From: Phycisphaeraceae bacterium
GTDB taxonomy: Bacteria > Planctomycetota > Phycisphaerae > Phycisphaerales > SM1A02
Direction of reading: 5' to 3'
Assembly: GCA_015709595.1 (NCBI GenBank)
Contig: CP054178.1
Location: forward strand, 2,237,205-2,301,204
DNA: 64,000 bases
Below are positions 1-8,348 of the stretch, piece by piece. The notes beneath the pieces are model-generated. The model was not told the origin of the DNA and ran no database searches. It worked only from the letters and a program-made list of their open reading frames with translations. The translations under genes were made by a program, and so were the position numbers. Position 1 is the stretch's first letter; each line of letters opens with the position of its first letter.

Positions 1-930
1 GGCGATCTGAAGGCGTCGCTGCGCGTCAGTGCGGACCAGAGCCCGCTGACCGTGACTGGCGGGCGTGTGGGCGGGCTGCTCACGCAGCGGACCGGGCACA
101 TCGAACCCGCCCTCGCCGCCCTCGACGACTTCGCCGGTCAGTTGATCGAGCAGGTCAACCGGCTGCACTCGCAGGGACAGGGCAAGCAGCCCTTCGCCTC
201 GCTGACAGGCACGACGCGGGTTCCGGACGCCACGGTCAACCTGAACCACGCCACCGTCCAGTTGCCATTCCGCATCGAGAACGGCAGTTTCCTCATTCAC
301 GTCACGCACGCGCAGACCGGCGCGCGAACCACGCACCGAATCGACGTGAACGGCGACGCCATGACGCTCAACGATCTGATGGCGGCGATCAACACGACCG
401 TGCCCAACGTCACCGCGGGACTGAACGCCGAGCGGCGCATGACGCTCGACGCGGCGACCGGCTACCGCATCTCGTTCTCGGACGATTCATCGGGAGCGCT
501 GGCGTCGCTGGGCATCAACACGTTCTTCTCCGGGCGTGACGCGACGGACATCGCCGTCAACGCCGCGCTCGAGAATGACCCCGGCCTGCTGGCGCTGGGC
601 AGCGGCCACGAGGATGGCTCCAACGGCGCCGCCCTGGCCATCGCCGGGCTGCAGGACGCGAAGGTGAGTCAGCTCGGCGGGCGCACACTGCGCGAGTTCT
701 GGCAGCAGACGCTCAGCGCCGAGGCCGTGAAGACCGCCGCCGCGGAATCCAAGGTGGAATCGACGCGCCTGGTGCGTCAGAGCATCGAGGCCCAGATGCA
801 GGCGGTCTCGGGCGTGTCGCTCGATGAGGAAGCGATCAACCTGATGGCCTTTCAGCGACAGTTTCAGGCGGCGGCCCGTTTCATCTCCGTGATCGACGAG
901 AGCATTCAGACGCTGCTGGCGATGGTGTGA
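1..930 (+). CDS. flgK: Flagellar hook-associated protein FlgK, C-terminal part
   Basis: The frame is open from base 1, so the N-terminus lies outside the window; 309 codons are visible. FlgK (HAP1) forms a junction ring between hook and filament, outside the cell, after export by the flagellar type III apparatus. The end of the protein carries the FlgK-type terminal helix with 'SLDEEAINLMAFQRQFQAA' near residue 285 of the visible part, the hallmark of this axial family. In the middle (about visible residues 85-180) is a beta-rich segment resembling the Flagellin_IN module that recurs in the flgL and flagellin genes downstream. flgL follows after 99 bases. The family call is firm; domain boundaries are approximate. 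Confidence 0.9.
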   Translation, partial: GDLKASLRVSADQSPLTVTGGRVGGLLTQRTGHIEPALAALDDFAGQLIEQVNRLHSQGQGKQPFASLTGTTRVPDATVNLNHATVQLPFRIENGSFLIHVTHAQTGARTTHRIDVNGDAMTLNDLMAAINTTVPNVTAGLNAERRMTLDAATGYRISFSDDSSGALASLGINTFFSGRDATDIAVNAALENDPGLLALGSGHEDGSNGAALAIAGLQDAKVSQLGGRTLREFWQQTLSAEAVKTAAAESKVESTRLVRQSIEAQMQAVSGVSLDEEAINLMAFQRQFQAAARFISVIDESIQTLLAMV

Positions 931-937
931 GGGGAGA

Positions 938-1029
938 GCAGGCACGAGATATCAGACACTGGGCAGTAGGCGATCGGAACCCGGAACTCGGAACGTCCTC
1001 AATCCTCAATCCTCAGCACTCCACTTCCC
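938..1029 (+). repeat. Degenerate intergenic repeat upstream of flgL
   Basis: The flgK-flgL spacer contains the ordered words GGCACGAG, CACTGGGCA, CGGAACCCGGAACT and TCAGCACT. The same words in the same order occur in the spacer before fliW (3046-3150). No Shine-Dalgarno sequence is visible just before flgL. The two spacers look like copies of a degenerate short-word repeat. Function unknown. Confidence 0.45.
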
Positions 1030-3033
1030 ATGACCTCCATCCCCTCCTCACTCGCGCGTGTGCCGAACCTGATGAGCAGCCAGGTGATGCTGGGCAATCT
1101 CACGCGCACCAGCAACCAGTTGCTGCGCACGCAGATCGAGCTGGCCACGGGGCGGACGATCAACAAGCCGTCCGACAACGCCGTGGGCGCCGGGCTGGTC
1201 GGCGTGCTGGATGACATCATCGAGCGACGGGATCAGCGGCTGCGCAATCTCTCCCACGCCGAGGCGGTGCTGGGCACGGTCGATCAGGCGCTGGCCGACG
1301 CCACCACCCTGATGCAGGAGGCGCGCGAGGTGGGGTTGAGCCAGATCGGCGTCGGCTCCGATGCGACGACCCGCGCCAATCAGGCCCGCGTCATCGACGC
1401 CATGCTGAATGAGATGATCAGCATCGCCAACCGCACCTTCCAGGATGTTCACCTGTTCGGCGGCTCGCGGACCGCCACGGCGCCGTTCGAGCGGCTGCTC
1501 ACCGGGCTGGCCTACCGGGGCAGCGGGTCAGGCATGGTCACCGACCTGGGCAACCCCACGCCGTTCGGCATCACGCTTTCCGGGGGCGAGGCGTTCGGAT
1601 CGCTCTCCAGCCGCGTGGAAGGGGCCCGCGACCTCGATCCCCGCATGGATGACTCGACGCGCCTGGTCCACCTGCAGGGCGCTCGCGGGTTGGGTGTCTC
1701 GCCGGGGACGATCCGACTGGATGTCAACGGCAACGACTACGAACTCGACCTGACCGGCGCCGAAACGATCGGCGATGTGGCCCGGCTGATCGAGGATTTC
1801 CTCAACGCCAATGAGCCGGGCGCGCTGGACGCAGGGGGCGTCACCATCGATTCCGCCACGGGCAATCGGCTCAACATCGACCTGAATGCTGGCTTCACGC
1901 TCACGTTTGGCGACGCGGGCGCCGGCACGATGGCGCAGGATCTCGGTCTGACCAGCGCCGCCTTCGAGGACGGCGTCAACGAAACGGGCGACGACCTCAA
2001 CCCCGTGCTGACCGACCTGACGCCCCTCTCGCTGCTCACCGGCGTCACCGTACCGCTGGGGACAATCCGGCTCACGAACATGGGGCAGTCGCGCGACCTG
2101 GACCTCTCCGGGGCGCAGACGATCCAGGACATCCGCAACGCGGTGGCGGCGCTGAACATCGGCATCCGTGTTGAGATCGCGCCGTCCGGCGATCGGCTCA
2201 ACTTCATCAACGAGCTTTCCGGCGGATTGATGAGCATCGCCGAGGTGGGCGGCGGGACCACCGCCACCGAGCTGGGCGCACGCTCGCTGGACTCCGGCAC
2301 CCGCCTGTCGGACTTCAACCAGGGGCGCGGCGTGCAGATTCGCTCCGGCAGCGTGGACCCGGTGACGGGTCTACCCGATCCGCAGAGGGATCTGGACTTC
2401 CGCGTGACGCTGAAGGATGGCCGCACGTTTGACGTGGACCTGGCGGGGTCGCAGACGGTGCAGGACGTACTGGACGCGATCAACGCGGCGGCGGCGAACG
2501 CCGGCATCGTCGTGCCCGGCGAGTTCGAGGCCGGGTTGGTCGGCGATGGGAACGGGTTGGCCCTGACGGACAACACGGTGGGGGCGGGCGCAACCTCGGT
2601 GACGGCGCTCAACGGCTCCTTCGCGGCTCACGATCTGGGGATTCTCGGTTCAACGACCGGCGCAGTTCTTGCCGGTTCGGATCGCGCAACAGTGGCCGTG
2701 GAGAGCGTCTTCGCCCACCTGATCGCCCTTCGGGACGCCCTGGATGCGAATGACGAGCGTGGCATCGAGTTTGCAACCGGGAAACTGTCCGGGGACATCG
2801 ACCGCCTCGCCCGCACCCGTGCGGACGTGGGGGTTCGAGCCCAGCGGGTGGTGCGCATGAGCGAACGCGAGCAGGACATGAAGATTCAGGACGCGGCGTT
2901 GAAGAGTTCGGTGCAGGACACGGATTTCGCGGAGGCCGCGAGTCGTTTCGCCAACCTTCAGACGCAGCTTCAGGCGGGATTGACAGGCACGAGTCGGGCG
3001 CTGTCGATCTCGCTGCTGGACTTTCTGAGGTAG
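1030..3033 (+). CDS. flgL: Flagellar hook-associated protein FlgL, oversized
   Basis: FlgL (HAP3) is the second hook-filament junction protein. The N-terminal helix region (residues about 10-150, with 'TGRTINKPSDNAVGAGLV') and the C-terminal helix region (about 590-667, with 'DTDFAEAASRFANLQTQLQA') are typical of FlgL and flagellins. At 667 residues it is about twice the usual length of roughly 300. The extra length is a central insert with three Flagellin_IN-like repeats, each containing a 'DLxGxxTIxDV' core, near residues 225-290, 343-407 and 455-540. These would form surface-exposed outer domains. The ATG is placed by homology of the N-terminus; no good ribosome site precedes it. It lies between flgK and fliW. 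Confidence 0.9.
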   Translation: MTSIPSSLARVPNLMSSQVMLGNLTRTSNQLLRTQIELATGRTINKPSDNAVGAGLVGVLDDIIERRDQRLRNLSHAEAVLGTVDQALADATTLMQEAREVGLSQIGVGSDATTRANQARVIDAMLNEMISIANRTFQDVHLFGGSRTATAPFERLLTGLAYRGSGSGMVTDLGNPTPFGITLSGGEAFGSLSSRVEGARDLDPRMDDSTRLVHLQGARGLGVSPGTIRLDVNGNDYELDLTGAETIGDVARLIEDFLNANEPGALDAGGVTIDSATGNRLNIDLNAGFTLTFGDAGAGTMAQDLGLTSAAFEDGVNETGDDLNPVLTDLTPLSLLTGVTVPLGTIRLTNMGQSRDLDLSGAQTIQDIRNAVAALNIGIRVEIAPSGDRLNFINELSGGLMSIAEVGGGTTATELGARSLDSGTRLSDFNQGRGVQIRSGSVDPVTGLPDPQRDLDFRVTLKDGRTFDVDLAGSQTVQDVLDAINAAAANAGIVVPGEFEAGLVGDGNGLALTDNTVGAGATSVTALNGSFAAHDLGILGSTTGAVLAGSDRATVAVESVFAHLIALRDALDANDERGIEFATGKLSGDIDRLARTRADVGVRAQRVVRMSEREQDMKIQDAALKSSVQDTDFAEAASRFANLQTQLQAGLTGTSRALSISLLDFLR

Positions 3034-3354
3034 GGAGAAGAGGCACGAGGCAGTTGGCAGCAGGCACTGGGCACGAGGCGCTCGAAGGCGGGCGATGGGG
3101 AGTCAGATCCCACTCGGAACCCGAAACTGGAAACTCACTCAGCACTCACATGACGCACACAACGCGGAAGCACGACACGACGGACACCCGACCGGCCAGG
3201 ACGCCGGCGGAGGCGTGGCGCGCGGTCCGCGAAGACGGTGATGGAGCGCAGGCCCCCGGCCGGGCCTTGGCTCCGGACAGGGAGGTCCCGCGCCATCATT
3301 GGTGATGGCGTAGATGACCCAGGACAGGGTCGGCCGGCTTTCAGGAGCGTTCCG
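3034..3354 (+). other. Intergenic region flgL-fliW with degenerate repeat
   Basis: 321 bases without a convincing gene. Bases 3046-3150 hold GGCACGAG, CACTGGGCA, CTCGGAACCCGAAACT and CAGCACTC, matching in order the spacer in front of flgL. The frame upstream of fliW is open through part of this stretch, but the predicted residues there do not resemble FliW and there is a better start at 3355. No promoter recognised. Confidence 0.4.
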
Positions 3355-3801
3355 ATGAACGTGCAGACGACTCGATTCGGCGTGGTGGAAGTGGACGATG
3401 CGAGGATCATCACCTTCCCGGCGGGGTTGCTGGGGTTCGCGTCGTACACGCGCTTCGTCCTGCTGCAGCCGGACGACGACGCGGTGTTCTTCTGGCTGCA
3501 GTCGCTTGACGCGCCGGAACTGGCGTTCGTCGTGACCGACCCCGGCGCGTGGGTGGAGCAGTACCAGGTGCCCATCCGGCGCGACCAGATGGGCGAACTG
3601 GGGCTGGATCGCCTGGAGGACGCCCAGGTGCTGGTGATCGTGAACAAGCGCGATCACGTCCTCACGGCCAACCTGCAGGGTCCGCTCGTCATCAATCTCA
3701 GGACCATGACCGGCCAGCAGCTGGTGCTGGCGGAGAAGCGCTGGACCACGAGGCATGCCATCCTCGAACTGAGGCAGCCCGTTCACGCGGCGATCGCCTG
3801 A
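3355..3801 (+). CDS. fliW: Flagellar assembly factor FliW
   Basis: FliW is a small cytoplasmic protein that binds flagellin and antagonises CsrA, linking flagellin synthesis to export. The 148-residue product has the family core: an N-terminal 'ITFPAGLLGF' motif near residue 20, 'FWLQSLDAPELAFVVTDP' around residue 45-62, and a C-terminal 'LVINLRTMTGQQLVL' stretch. The chosen ATG is preceded by CAGGAG at 3342-3347, seven bases upstream; the frame extends further upstream but without FliW-like residues. It sits immediately before csrA, the classic fliW-csrA pair. Length matches the family (about 130-150). Confidence 0.93.
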   Translation: MNVQTTRFGVVEVDDARIITFPAGLLGFASYTRFVLLQPDDDAVFFWLQSLDAPELAFVVTDPGAWVEQYQVPIRRDQMGELGLDRLEDAQVLVIVNKRDHVLTANLQGPLVINLRTMTGQQLVLAEKRWTTRHAILELRQPVHAAIA

Positions 3802-3957
3802 CCGACCGTGCGCCCCGCCCGGAACGGGTCGGGGTGCGACACAGACGTCATGCCGCGGCAAGGACGCCGCGGCGGCCCGTCGGAGCAGCCGCCCGCGCCC
3901 CCGCATCCCGCGCGGGCGGGCCGGAGTCCGACCGGGCGCCAGGGAAGGAGCCGATCC

Positions 3958-4305
3958 ATGCTGGTTCTTTCGCGACAGCGCGATGAGACGATCATGATCG
4001 GGGATGACATCGAACTGACGATCGTCGACATCCGAGGCGACAAGGTGCGCATCGGAATCAAGGCGCCGTCGGACGTCCCCGTTCACCGCAAGGAAGTGTA
4101 CGACGCCATCCGGAGGGAGAATGAGCAGGCGGCCCAGCTGGGGCGGACAGACGTGCCCTCGCTGGCCGACCGGGCGCGGACGCGCCCGCGACTGGCCGGG
4201 GCGGGACCGAACCCGTCCGCCTCGCCCGCCGTCACTCGACTCAATGGAAACGCCGCGGGCAAGACCCCGCGACTGTCCCGCCCCGCCGATCGGGAGATCG
4301 CCTGA
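3958..4305 (+). CDS. csrA: Carbon storage regulator CsrA with C-terminal extension
   Basis: CsrA is an RNA-binding dimer that blocks translation of target mRNAs, including flagellin, by binding ANGGA motifs near the ribosome site. The first 50 or so residues are canonical: '[20 protein letters not shown]' followed by '[19 protein letters not shown]'. The product is 115 residues, against 60-75 for most CsrA proteins; the extra 45-50 residues are Arg/Pro/Ala-rich with no recognisable fold. The start is fixed by GGAAGGAG at 3943-3950, seven bases before the ATG. It lies 156 bases after fliW and 125 bases before the first flagellin, so all components of the FliW-CsrA-flagellin switch are adjacent. 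Confidence 0.95.
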   Translation: MLVLSRQRDETIMIGDDIELTIVDIRGDKVRIGIKAPSDVPVHRKEVYDAIRRENEQAAQLGRTDVPSLADRARTRPRLAGAGPNPSASPAVTRLNGNAAGKTPRLSRPADREIA

Positions 4306-4371
4306 ACGAACGCACCCGACCGACTGGCCGGCGGGCCTGACGGTCACTCGGACATTCCGGCGCCACTCGCG

Positions 4372-4424
4372 AAGGAGCGCCACCGCCGGATGACCAGAAG
4401 ACATCCAGCCCTCAGTCAAGGAGG
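4372..4424 (+). promoter_or_regulatory. Putative CsrA sites and ribosome site of flagellin 1
   Basis: The leader of the first flagellin has AAGGA at 4372-4376 and AAGGA at 4418-4422. The latter is part of the AAGGAGG ribosome-binding site six bases before the ATG at 4431. Both fit the CsrA consensus ANGGA, and one overlaps the ribosome site as expected for repression. CsrA binding is inferred from motif and gene context only. Confidence 0.45.
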
Positions 4425-4430
4425 ATTGTC

Positions 4431-5909
4431 ATGGCTCGGATCAACACGAACGTTTCCTCGATGATCGCGCAGAGCAACCTGGCGCGATCGAACCAGGATC
4501 TCACCGTCCGCCTCCAGCGACTGTCCACGGGGCTGCGCATCAACCGCGGCGCGGACGATCCCGCCGGCCTGATCGCCTCCGAGCGTCTGCGGGCCGAGGC
4601 CCGCGGCATCGGGCAGGCGATCCGCAACTCCGAACGCGCCAGCTCGGTCATCGCCACGACGGAAGGCGCGCTGGCCGAGGTCGCCGATCTGCTCAACTCG
4701 ATCAAGGGATTGATCGTCGAGGCGTCGAACTCAGGCGGGCTGAGCCGCGAGGAGATCGAGGCCAACCAGCTTCAGATCGACAGCGCCATCGAGTCCATCA
4801 CCCGCATCTCCAACACGGCGTCATTCGCCGGGCTGCAGCTGCTCAACGGGTCGCTCGGATACCAGACATCGGTGCTGCCCGCCACGGAGATCGCCGGAGC
4901 CAGGATCCATTCCGCCGCCTTCAACGGCAACCCCACGGTGCCGGTGAGCGTGGAGGTCATCAGCTCCGCCCAGACGGCGCAGCTGTTCCTGTCAGGCAAC
5001 ACGGCGGGCGCGCCCGGGGCGCTGCTCAGTTCCGTGACGATCGAGATCGCCGGCAACCTCGGCGTCACCTCGCTCTCCTTCGTGTCGGGCACGGCGCTGA
5101 GCGCGGTGGTGGCGGCGGTCAACGCCGTCAAGTCCGCCACCGGTGTGAGCGCGACGCTCGTGGATCCCGCCGATCAGACCAGCGGCCTGGTGTTCAACTC
5201 CACCAACTACGGGTCGGATCAGTTCGTCTCCGTGCGCAAGCTCGGGTCGGGAGGCGAGTTCTTCGCCGTCGCCGACGCGCCGGGGGGCAACATCGTCAAC
5301 CGCGATGCCGGGCGCGACGTGGCCGCCATCGTCAACGGCTCGCTGGCGCGGGGCAAGGGGCTGACGGTCTCCACCAATACCCCCACGCTGGCGGTGGAAC
5401 TGGTCCTGACGCGGACCTTCGCCCAGACGCTCAACACGCCCGCGTCATTCGACATCACGGGGGGCGGAGCCACGTTCCAGATCGGACAGGCCGTCACGCC
5501 CACGCAGCAGGTCCACCTTGGCATCGCCTCCATCGCGGCCAGCCAGCTGGGCGGCACCATGATCGGCGACGTGCGTCACTTCCTCGATTCGCTCAAGACC
5601 GGCGGGGTCAACTCGCTCGTGGCGGGCTCCTTCGAGAACGCCTCGAAGATTCTCGACAGCGCCATCAGCGAAGTCGCGGTGACGCGGGGACGCCTGGGGG
5701 CCATCGAGCGAAACACCATCGACACCACCATCCGCTCCCTGCAGGTGGGACTGGAGAACATCACCTCCAGCGAGTCAAAGATCCGCGACGCGGACTTCGC
5801 GGCGGAGACGGCCAACCTGACGCGATCCCAGATTCTGGTGCAGGCGGGTACGTCGATCCTGGCGACCGCCAACACGACCAGCCAGAACGTGCTGGCGCTG
5901 CTGCAGTAA
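4431..5909 (+). CDS. fliC: Flagellin (first copy)
   Basis: Major filament subunit, exported through the flagellum and polymerised outside the cell. The conserved D0/D1 parts are clear at both ends: N-terminal 'INTNVSSMIAQSNLARSNQD' and 'LSTGLRINRGADDPAGLIAS', C-terminal 'RDADFAAETANLTRSQILVQ' with the usual 'SxNVLALLQ'-type end. Residues about 160-400 are a variable beta-rich region with a Flagellin_IN-like segment. The product has 492 residues. A strong AAGGAGG site precedes the ATG. A perfect 12-bp terminator follows at 5968. A second flagellin of exactly the same length lies downstream under its own leader. Confidence 0.95.
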   Translation: MARINTNVSSMIAQSNLARSNQDLTVRLQRLSTGLRINRGADDPAGLIASERLRAEARGIGQAIRNSERASSVIATTEGALAEVADLLNSIKGLIVEASNSGGLSREEIEANQLQIDSAIESITRISNTASFAGLQLLNGSLGYQTSVLPATEIAGARIHSAAFNGNPTVPVSVEVISSAQTAQLFLSGNTAGAPGALLSSVTIEIAGNLGVTSLSFVSGTALSAVVAAVNAVKSATGVSATLVDPADQTSGLVFNSTNYGSDQFVSVRKLGSGGEFFAVADAPGGNIVNRDAGRDVAAIVNGSLARGKGLTVSTNTPTLAVELVLTRTFAQTLNTPASFDITGGGATFQIGQAVTPTQQVHLGIASIAASQLGGTMIGDVRHFLDSLKTGGVNSLVAGSFENASKILDSAISEVAVTRGRLGAIERNTIDTTIRSLQVGLENITSSESKIRDADFAAETANLTRSQILVQAGTSILATANTTSQNVLALLQ

Positions 5910-5967
5910 TCCACTCTGGAAGATTATAGGACCGGCTTCTCCCATTCATCACGCTTCAACCTTCCGC

Positions 5968-5998
5968 AAAGGCCCGCAAACCTCGGTTGCGGGCCTTT
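5968..5998 (+). terminator. Intrinsic terminator after flagellin 1
   Basis: Perfect 12-bp inverted repeat AAAGGCCCGCAA / TTGCGGGCCTTT with a 7-base loop, 58 bases after the flagellin stop, followed by a short T-containing run (TTTCTTCG). The symmetric A/T ends suggest it can work in both directions. Confidence 0.85.
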
Positions 5999-6306
5999 CT
6001 TCGCGCGTCTGGTCTTATAACTTGTGAGGTTCCTTCGGGCTTCATTGGCGCTCCGATAAGCGGCGTCCCGACGTTGTTCGCGCGGCCTGGAGAACTTCGC
6101 TGAAGTGGGCAACCGAGGCGACCGATGAACGATGGCTGTCGGAACGTCCGCATCCGGTTGCTCGCCACTGTCGGCGAGCGGGGCGCGGGACCGAGGCGTC
6201 AGAAAGGCACGAATCGGGTCGCGTCGAAAACCACGATACCAGCCACGTCGGCGGAGCCGCTGGAACGGGTCGGATGATCACGCGAGTCAAATCTCACAGG
6301 GAGCCC

Positions 6307-6342
6307 AGGGATCGGGATCGCCGACCGGGGCCAGTTCACGGA
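6307..6342 (+). promoter_or_regulatory. Putative CsrA sites in flagellin 2 leader
   Basis: AGGGA at 6307-6311 and ACGGA at 6338-6342 both fit ANGGA. The second overlaps the GGAGGA ribosome site (6340-6345) of the flagellin whose ATG is at 6350. The arrangement mirrors that of flagellin 1. Binding by the csrA product encoded 2 kb upstream is inferred, not shown. Confidence 0.45.
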
Positions 6343-6349
6343 GGACACC

Positions 6350-7828
6350 ATGTCGCAGATCAACACGAACGTTTCATCGCTCCTGGCCCAGCGGATTCTG
6401 GGCGGGAACAACAACACGCTCAAGAAATCACTTGAGCGGTTGAGCACCGGCCTCGCGCTGAACCGCGGCGCCGACAACCCCGCCGGCCTGATCGCCAGCG
6501 AGAACCTGCGGGCCGAGAAGGCCGCCATCGCCAGCGCGGTCAAGAACGCGCAGCGGGCCGAGCAGGTCATCAACGTCGCCGAGGGCGGTCTGCAGGAAAT
6601 CAACAACCTGCTGGTTGAGCTCCAGGGCCTGGTGGGCGAGACGGCCAACGAGGCCGGCCTCTCCGCCGAGGAACGCGAGGCGAATCAGCTCCAGATCGAC
6701 TCGATTCTCCAGACCATCGACCGCATCGCCAACTCCACGTCGTTCCAGGGCACGAAGCTGCTGAACGGCAACTTCGACTACACCACCACGGGCGTGGCCT
6801 CGTCGCTTACCGATGTGACGATCAACTCGGCCCGCCTCAGCGACGCCGCGGGCGCCACGCTCAGCGTGACCGTTGACGTCGTCACCTCCGCCCAGACCGC
6901 CGAGGTGTATCTCTCCACGGGCGCGACGCTGGAGAACGGAGGCGGCGGCTCGATCACCATCGAGATCACCGGCAACAAGGGCATTCAGCAGTTCACCTTC
7001 GCCTCCGGCACCAGCCAGGCGGACATCATCAGCGCCATCAACAACTTCAAGGACGCCCTGGGCGTGTCGGCGGCCCAGAGCGGCGATGACGCCGCCCGCG
7101 TCGAGATCCGCTCCACCGGCTTCGGCGCCACGCAGTTCGTGCGGGCCCGCGAGATTGAGGGCGCCTCGTCCGGAGCCGGCGAGATCATCTTCGATACCGC
7201 GGCCAGCAACTCCGCTACGGGCGACTACAAGGACACCGGGCGCGACGCCACGCTGCTCATCAACGGCATCCAGGCCACTACGAACGGCCTGAAGGCCCGG
7301 GTCGCCACCGATGGGTTTGACGTGAGCGTCACGGTGGACGGCACCTCGGCCCTCAACGTGGACGGCGCCTCGACCTCCTTCACCATCACCGGCGGCGGCG
7401 CCAACTTCAACCTCTCCCCGCGCGTCTCGCTGGCGGGCAAGGTGTCACTGGGCATCAAGACCGTCACCACCGGCAACCTGGGCACGGGTGAGAACGGCTT
7501 CCTCGCCGAACTCAAGTCGGGCGGCTCGGGCAACGTGGTCAACGGCGACCTGTCCAAGGCGCAGCTGATTGTTGAGGACGCCATCAAGCAGGTGTCGCAG
7601 CTCCGCGGTCGTCTGGGCTCGTTCCAGAAGAACACCGTCGGTTCGACGATCAACTCGCTGGGCGTGGCCTTCGAGAACACGTCGGCCGCCGAGTCCGCCA
7701 TCCGCGACACCGACTTCGCCGCCGAGACCGCGAACCTCACCCGTTCGCAGATCCTGGTGCAGGCCGCGACGCAGGTGCTCGCCATTGCGAACTCTTCGCC
7801 CCAGTCGGTGCTGGCGCTGCTCGGCTAA
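6350..7828 (+). CDS. fliC: Flagellin (second copy)
   Basis: Paralogue of the preceding flagellin, also 492 residues. N-terminus 'MSQINTNVSSLLAQRILGGN' and 'LSTGLALNRGADNPAGLIAS' and C-terminus 'RDTDFAAETANLTRSQILVQ' are typical D0/D1 sequences. The central region contains a Flagellin_IN-like beta segment (about residues 205-290) and differs clearly from copy 1, so the copies are diverged rather than recent duplicates. GGAGGA at 6340-6345 supports the start. It is followed by a terminator with a UUCG loop at 7859. Having its own leader and terminator, it is probably transcribed separately from copy 1, which allows filaments of mixed composition. Confidence 0.95.
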   Translation: MSQINTNVSSLLAQRILGGNNNTLKKSLERLSTGLALNRGADNPAGLIASENLRAEKAAIASAVKNAQRAEQVINVAEGGLQEINNLLVELQGLVGETANEAGLSAEEREANQLQIDSILQTIDRIANSTSFQGTKLLNGNFDYTTTGVASSLTDVTINSARLSDAAGATLSVTVDVVTSAQTAEVYLSTGATLENGGGGSITIEITGNKGIQQFTFASGTSQADIISAINNFKDALGVSAAQSGDDAARVEIRSTGFGATQFVRAREIEGASSGAGEIIFDTAASNSATGDYKDTGRDATLLINGIQATTNGLKARVATDGFDVSVTVDGTSALNVDGASTSFTITGGGANFNLSPRVSLAGKVSLGIKTVTTGNLGTGENGFLAELKSGGSGNVVNGDLSKAQLIVEDAIKQVSQLRGRLGSFQKNTVGSTINSLGVAFENTSAAESAIRDTDFAAETANLTRSQILVQAATQVLAIANSSPQSVLALLG

Positions 7829-7858
7829 GTCCAGCCGCCGGAACCTCGCCAATCCCAC

Positions 7859-7892
7859 CCGCGTCCGGTTCGCCGGACGCGGTTTTTCTTTT
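7859..7892 (+). terminator. Intrinsic terminator after flagellin 2 (UUCG loop)
   Basis: Perfect 10-bp stem CCGCGTCCGG / CCGGACGCGG closed by the very stable tetraloop TTCG, followed directly by TTTTTCTTTT. It starts 30 bases after the flagellin stop. A textbook intrinsic terminator. Confidence 0.95.
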
Positions 7893-7968
7893 GCCCGGGC
7901 TGCCCGTGCTCCACCGCGCCGATGTGCCGTTCATTCCGGCGACGCTGACCCTGTTCCCCTCATCTCAC

Positions 7969-8193
7969 TCAGTGGCCGCATGGACCGTGGGGATTGCCGC
8001 AGGCGCACCCGCCTCCCCCGGTGGGGAGCGAAACCGTTCGCCCCGACTCCGTCACGGCGAAGGTGCTGTGTCGCCTGATGAACCGGCGACCTTTTCCGGT
8101 CGGGTCCGGCACGGGAGCGTCCGCCTCACGCATGGGGCGAAGCAGGGTGATGACCTCGCCGTCCTCCTCGCAGATGTACTCGTACTGGGGCAT
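7969..8193 (-). CDS. FmdB-like small zinc-ribbon protein
   Basis: A 74-residue protein starting 'MPQYEYICEEDGEVITLLRP', the typical N-terminus of the FmdB/CxxC_CxxC_SSSS putative regulatory family. The usual N-terminal CxxC is reduced to one cysteine (CEED). The C-terminus ends in a Cys/His/Gly-rich tail (CACGNPHGPCGH) that could supply metal ligands. Family members are small putative regulatory or metal-binding proteins of unsettled function. The frame is open further upstream, but the family N-terminus fixes the ATG at 8193. It lies 155 bases downstream of pgi on the same strand. Confidence 0.75.
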   Translation of the reverse strand: MPQYEYICEEDGEVITLLRPMREADAPVPDPTGKGRRFIRRHSTFAVTESGRTVSLPTGGGGCACGNPHGPCGH

Positions 8194-8285
8194 GTCGCAA
8201 GGGCTCCGGGACGAATCAGATGATGATACGGGGATCCCGCTGCACGATTCAAGGACGCAGGGCGCCCTCCCGAAGCAGGATGACG

Positions 8286-8302
8286 CAGGCAAGACGCCTG
8301 TG
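8286..8302. repeat. Palindromic element related to one at 58343
   Basis: CAGGC-AAGAC-GCCTG followed by TGCCGCC. It closely resembles CACAGGCG-GGGA-CGCCTGTGCCAC at 58343-58366. It lies in the 155-base gap between pgi and the FmdB-like gene. Possibly a dispersed REP-like intergenic palindrome; only two copies are in the window. Confidence 0.4.
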
Positions 8303-8348
8303 CCGCCGTGAAGGTCGAGCAGGGTGCGATCGCGGCCGGAGCAGCGCG

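Larger units (their letters stand above)
5910..6349 (+). other. Intergenic region between the two flagellin genes
   Basis: 440 bases holding the terminator of flagellin 1 (5968-5998), then about 300 bases that must contain the promoter of flagellin 2. A CTCCGATAAG at 6051-6060 resembles the sigma-28 -10 box GCCGATAA, but no matching -35 element is seen, so it is only a weak candidate. A small hairpin GCTCGCC/GGCGAGC lies near 6160-6180. No convincing gene. Confidence 0.4.

Noticed and set aside
1737-2612. Minus-strand frame inside flgL
   Set aside because: Shadow frame; flgL has convincing motifs at both ends.
3139-4419. A 426-codon minus-strand frame over fliW and csrA
   Set aside because: Antisense to two canonical regulatory genes with strong ribosome sites.
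6051-6060. CTCCGATAAG as a sigma-28 flagellin promoter
   Set aside because: The -10-like word is present but there is no TAAA-type -35 box at the expected distance, so I did not list it as a promoter.
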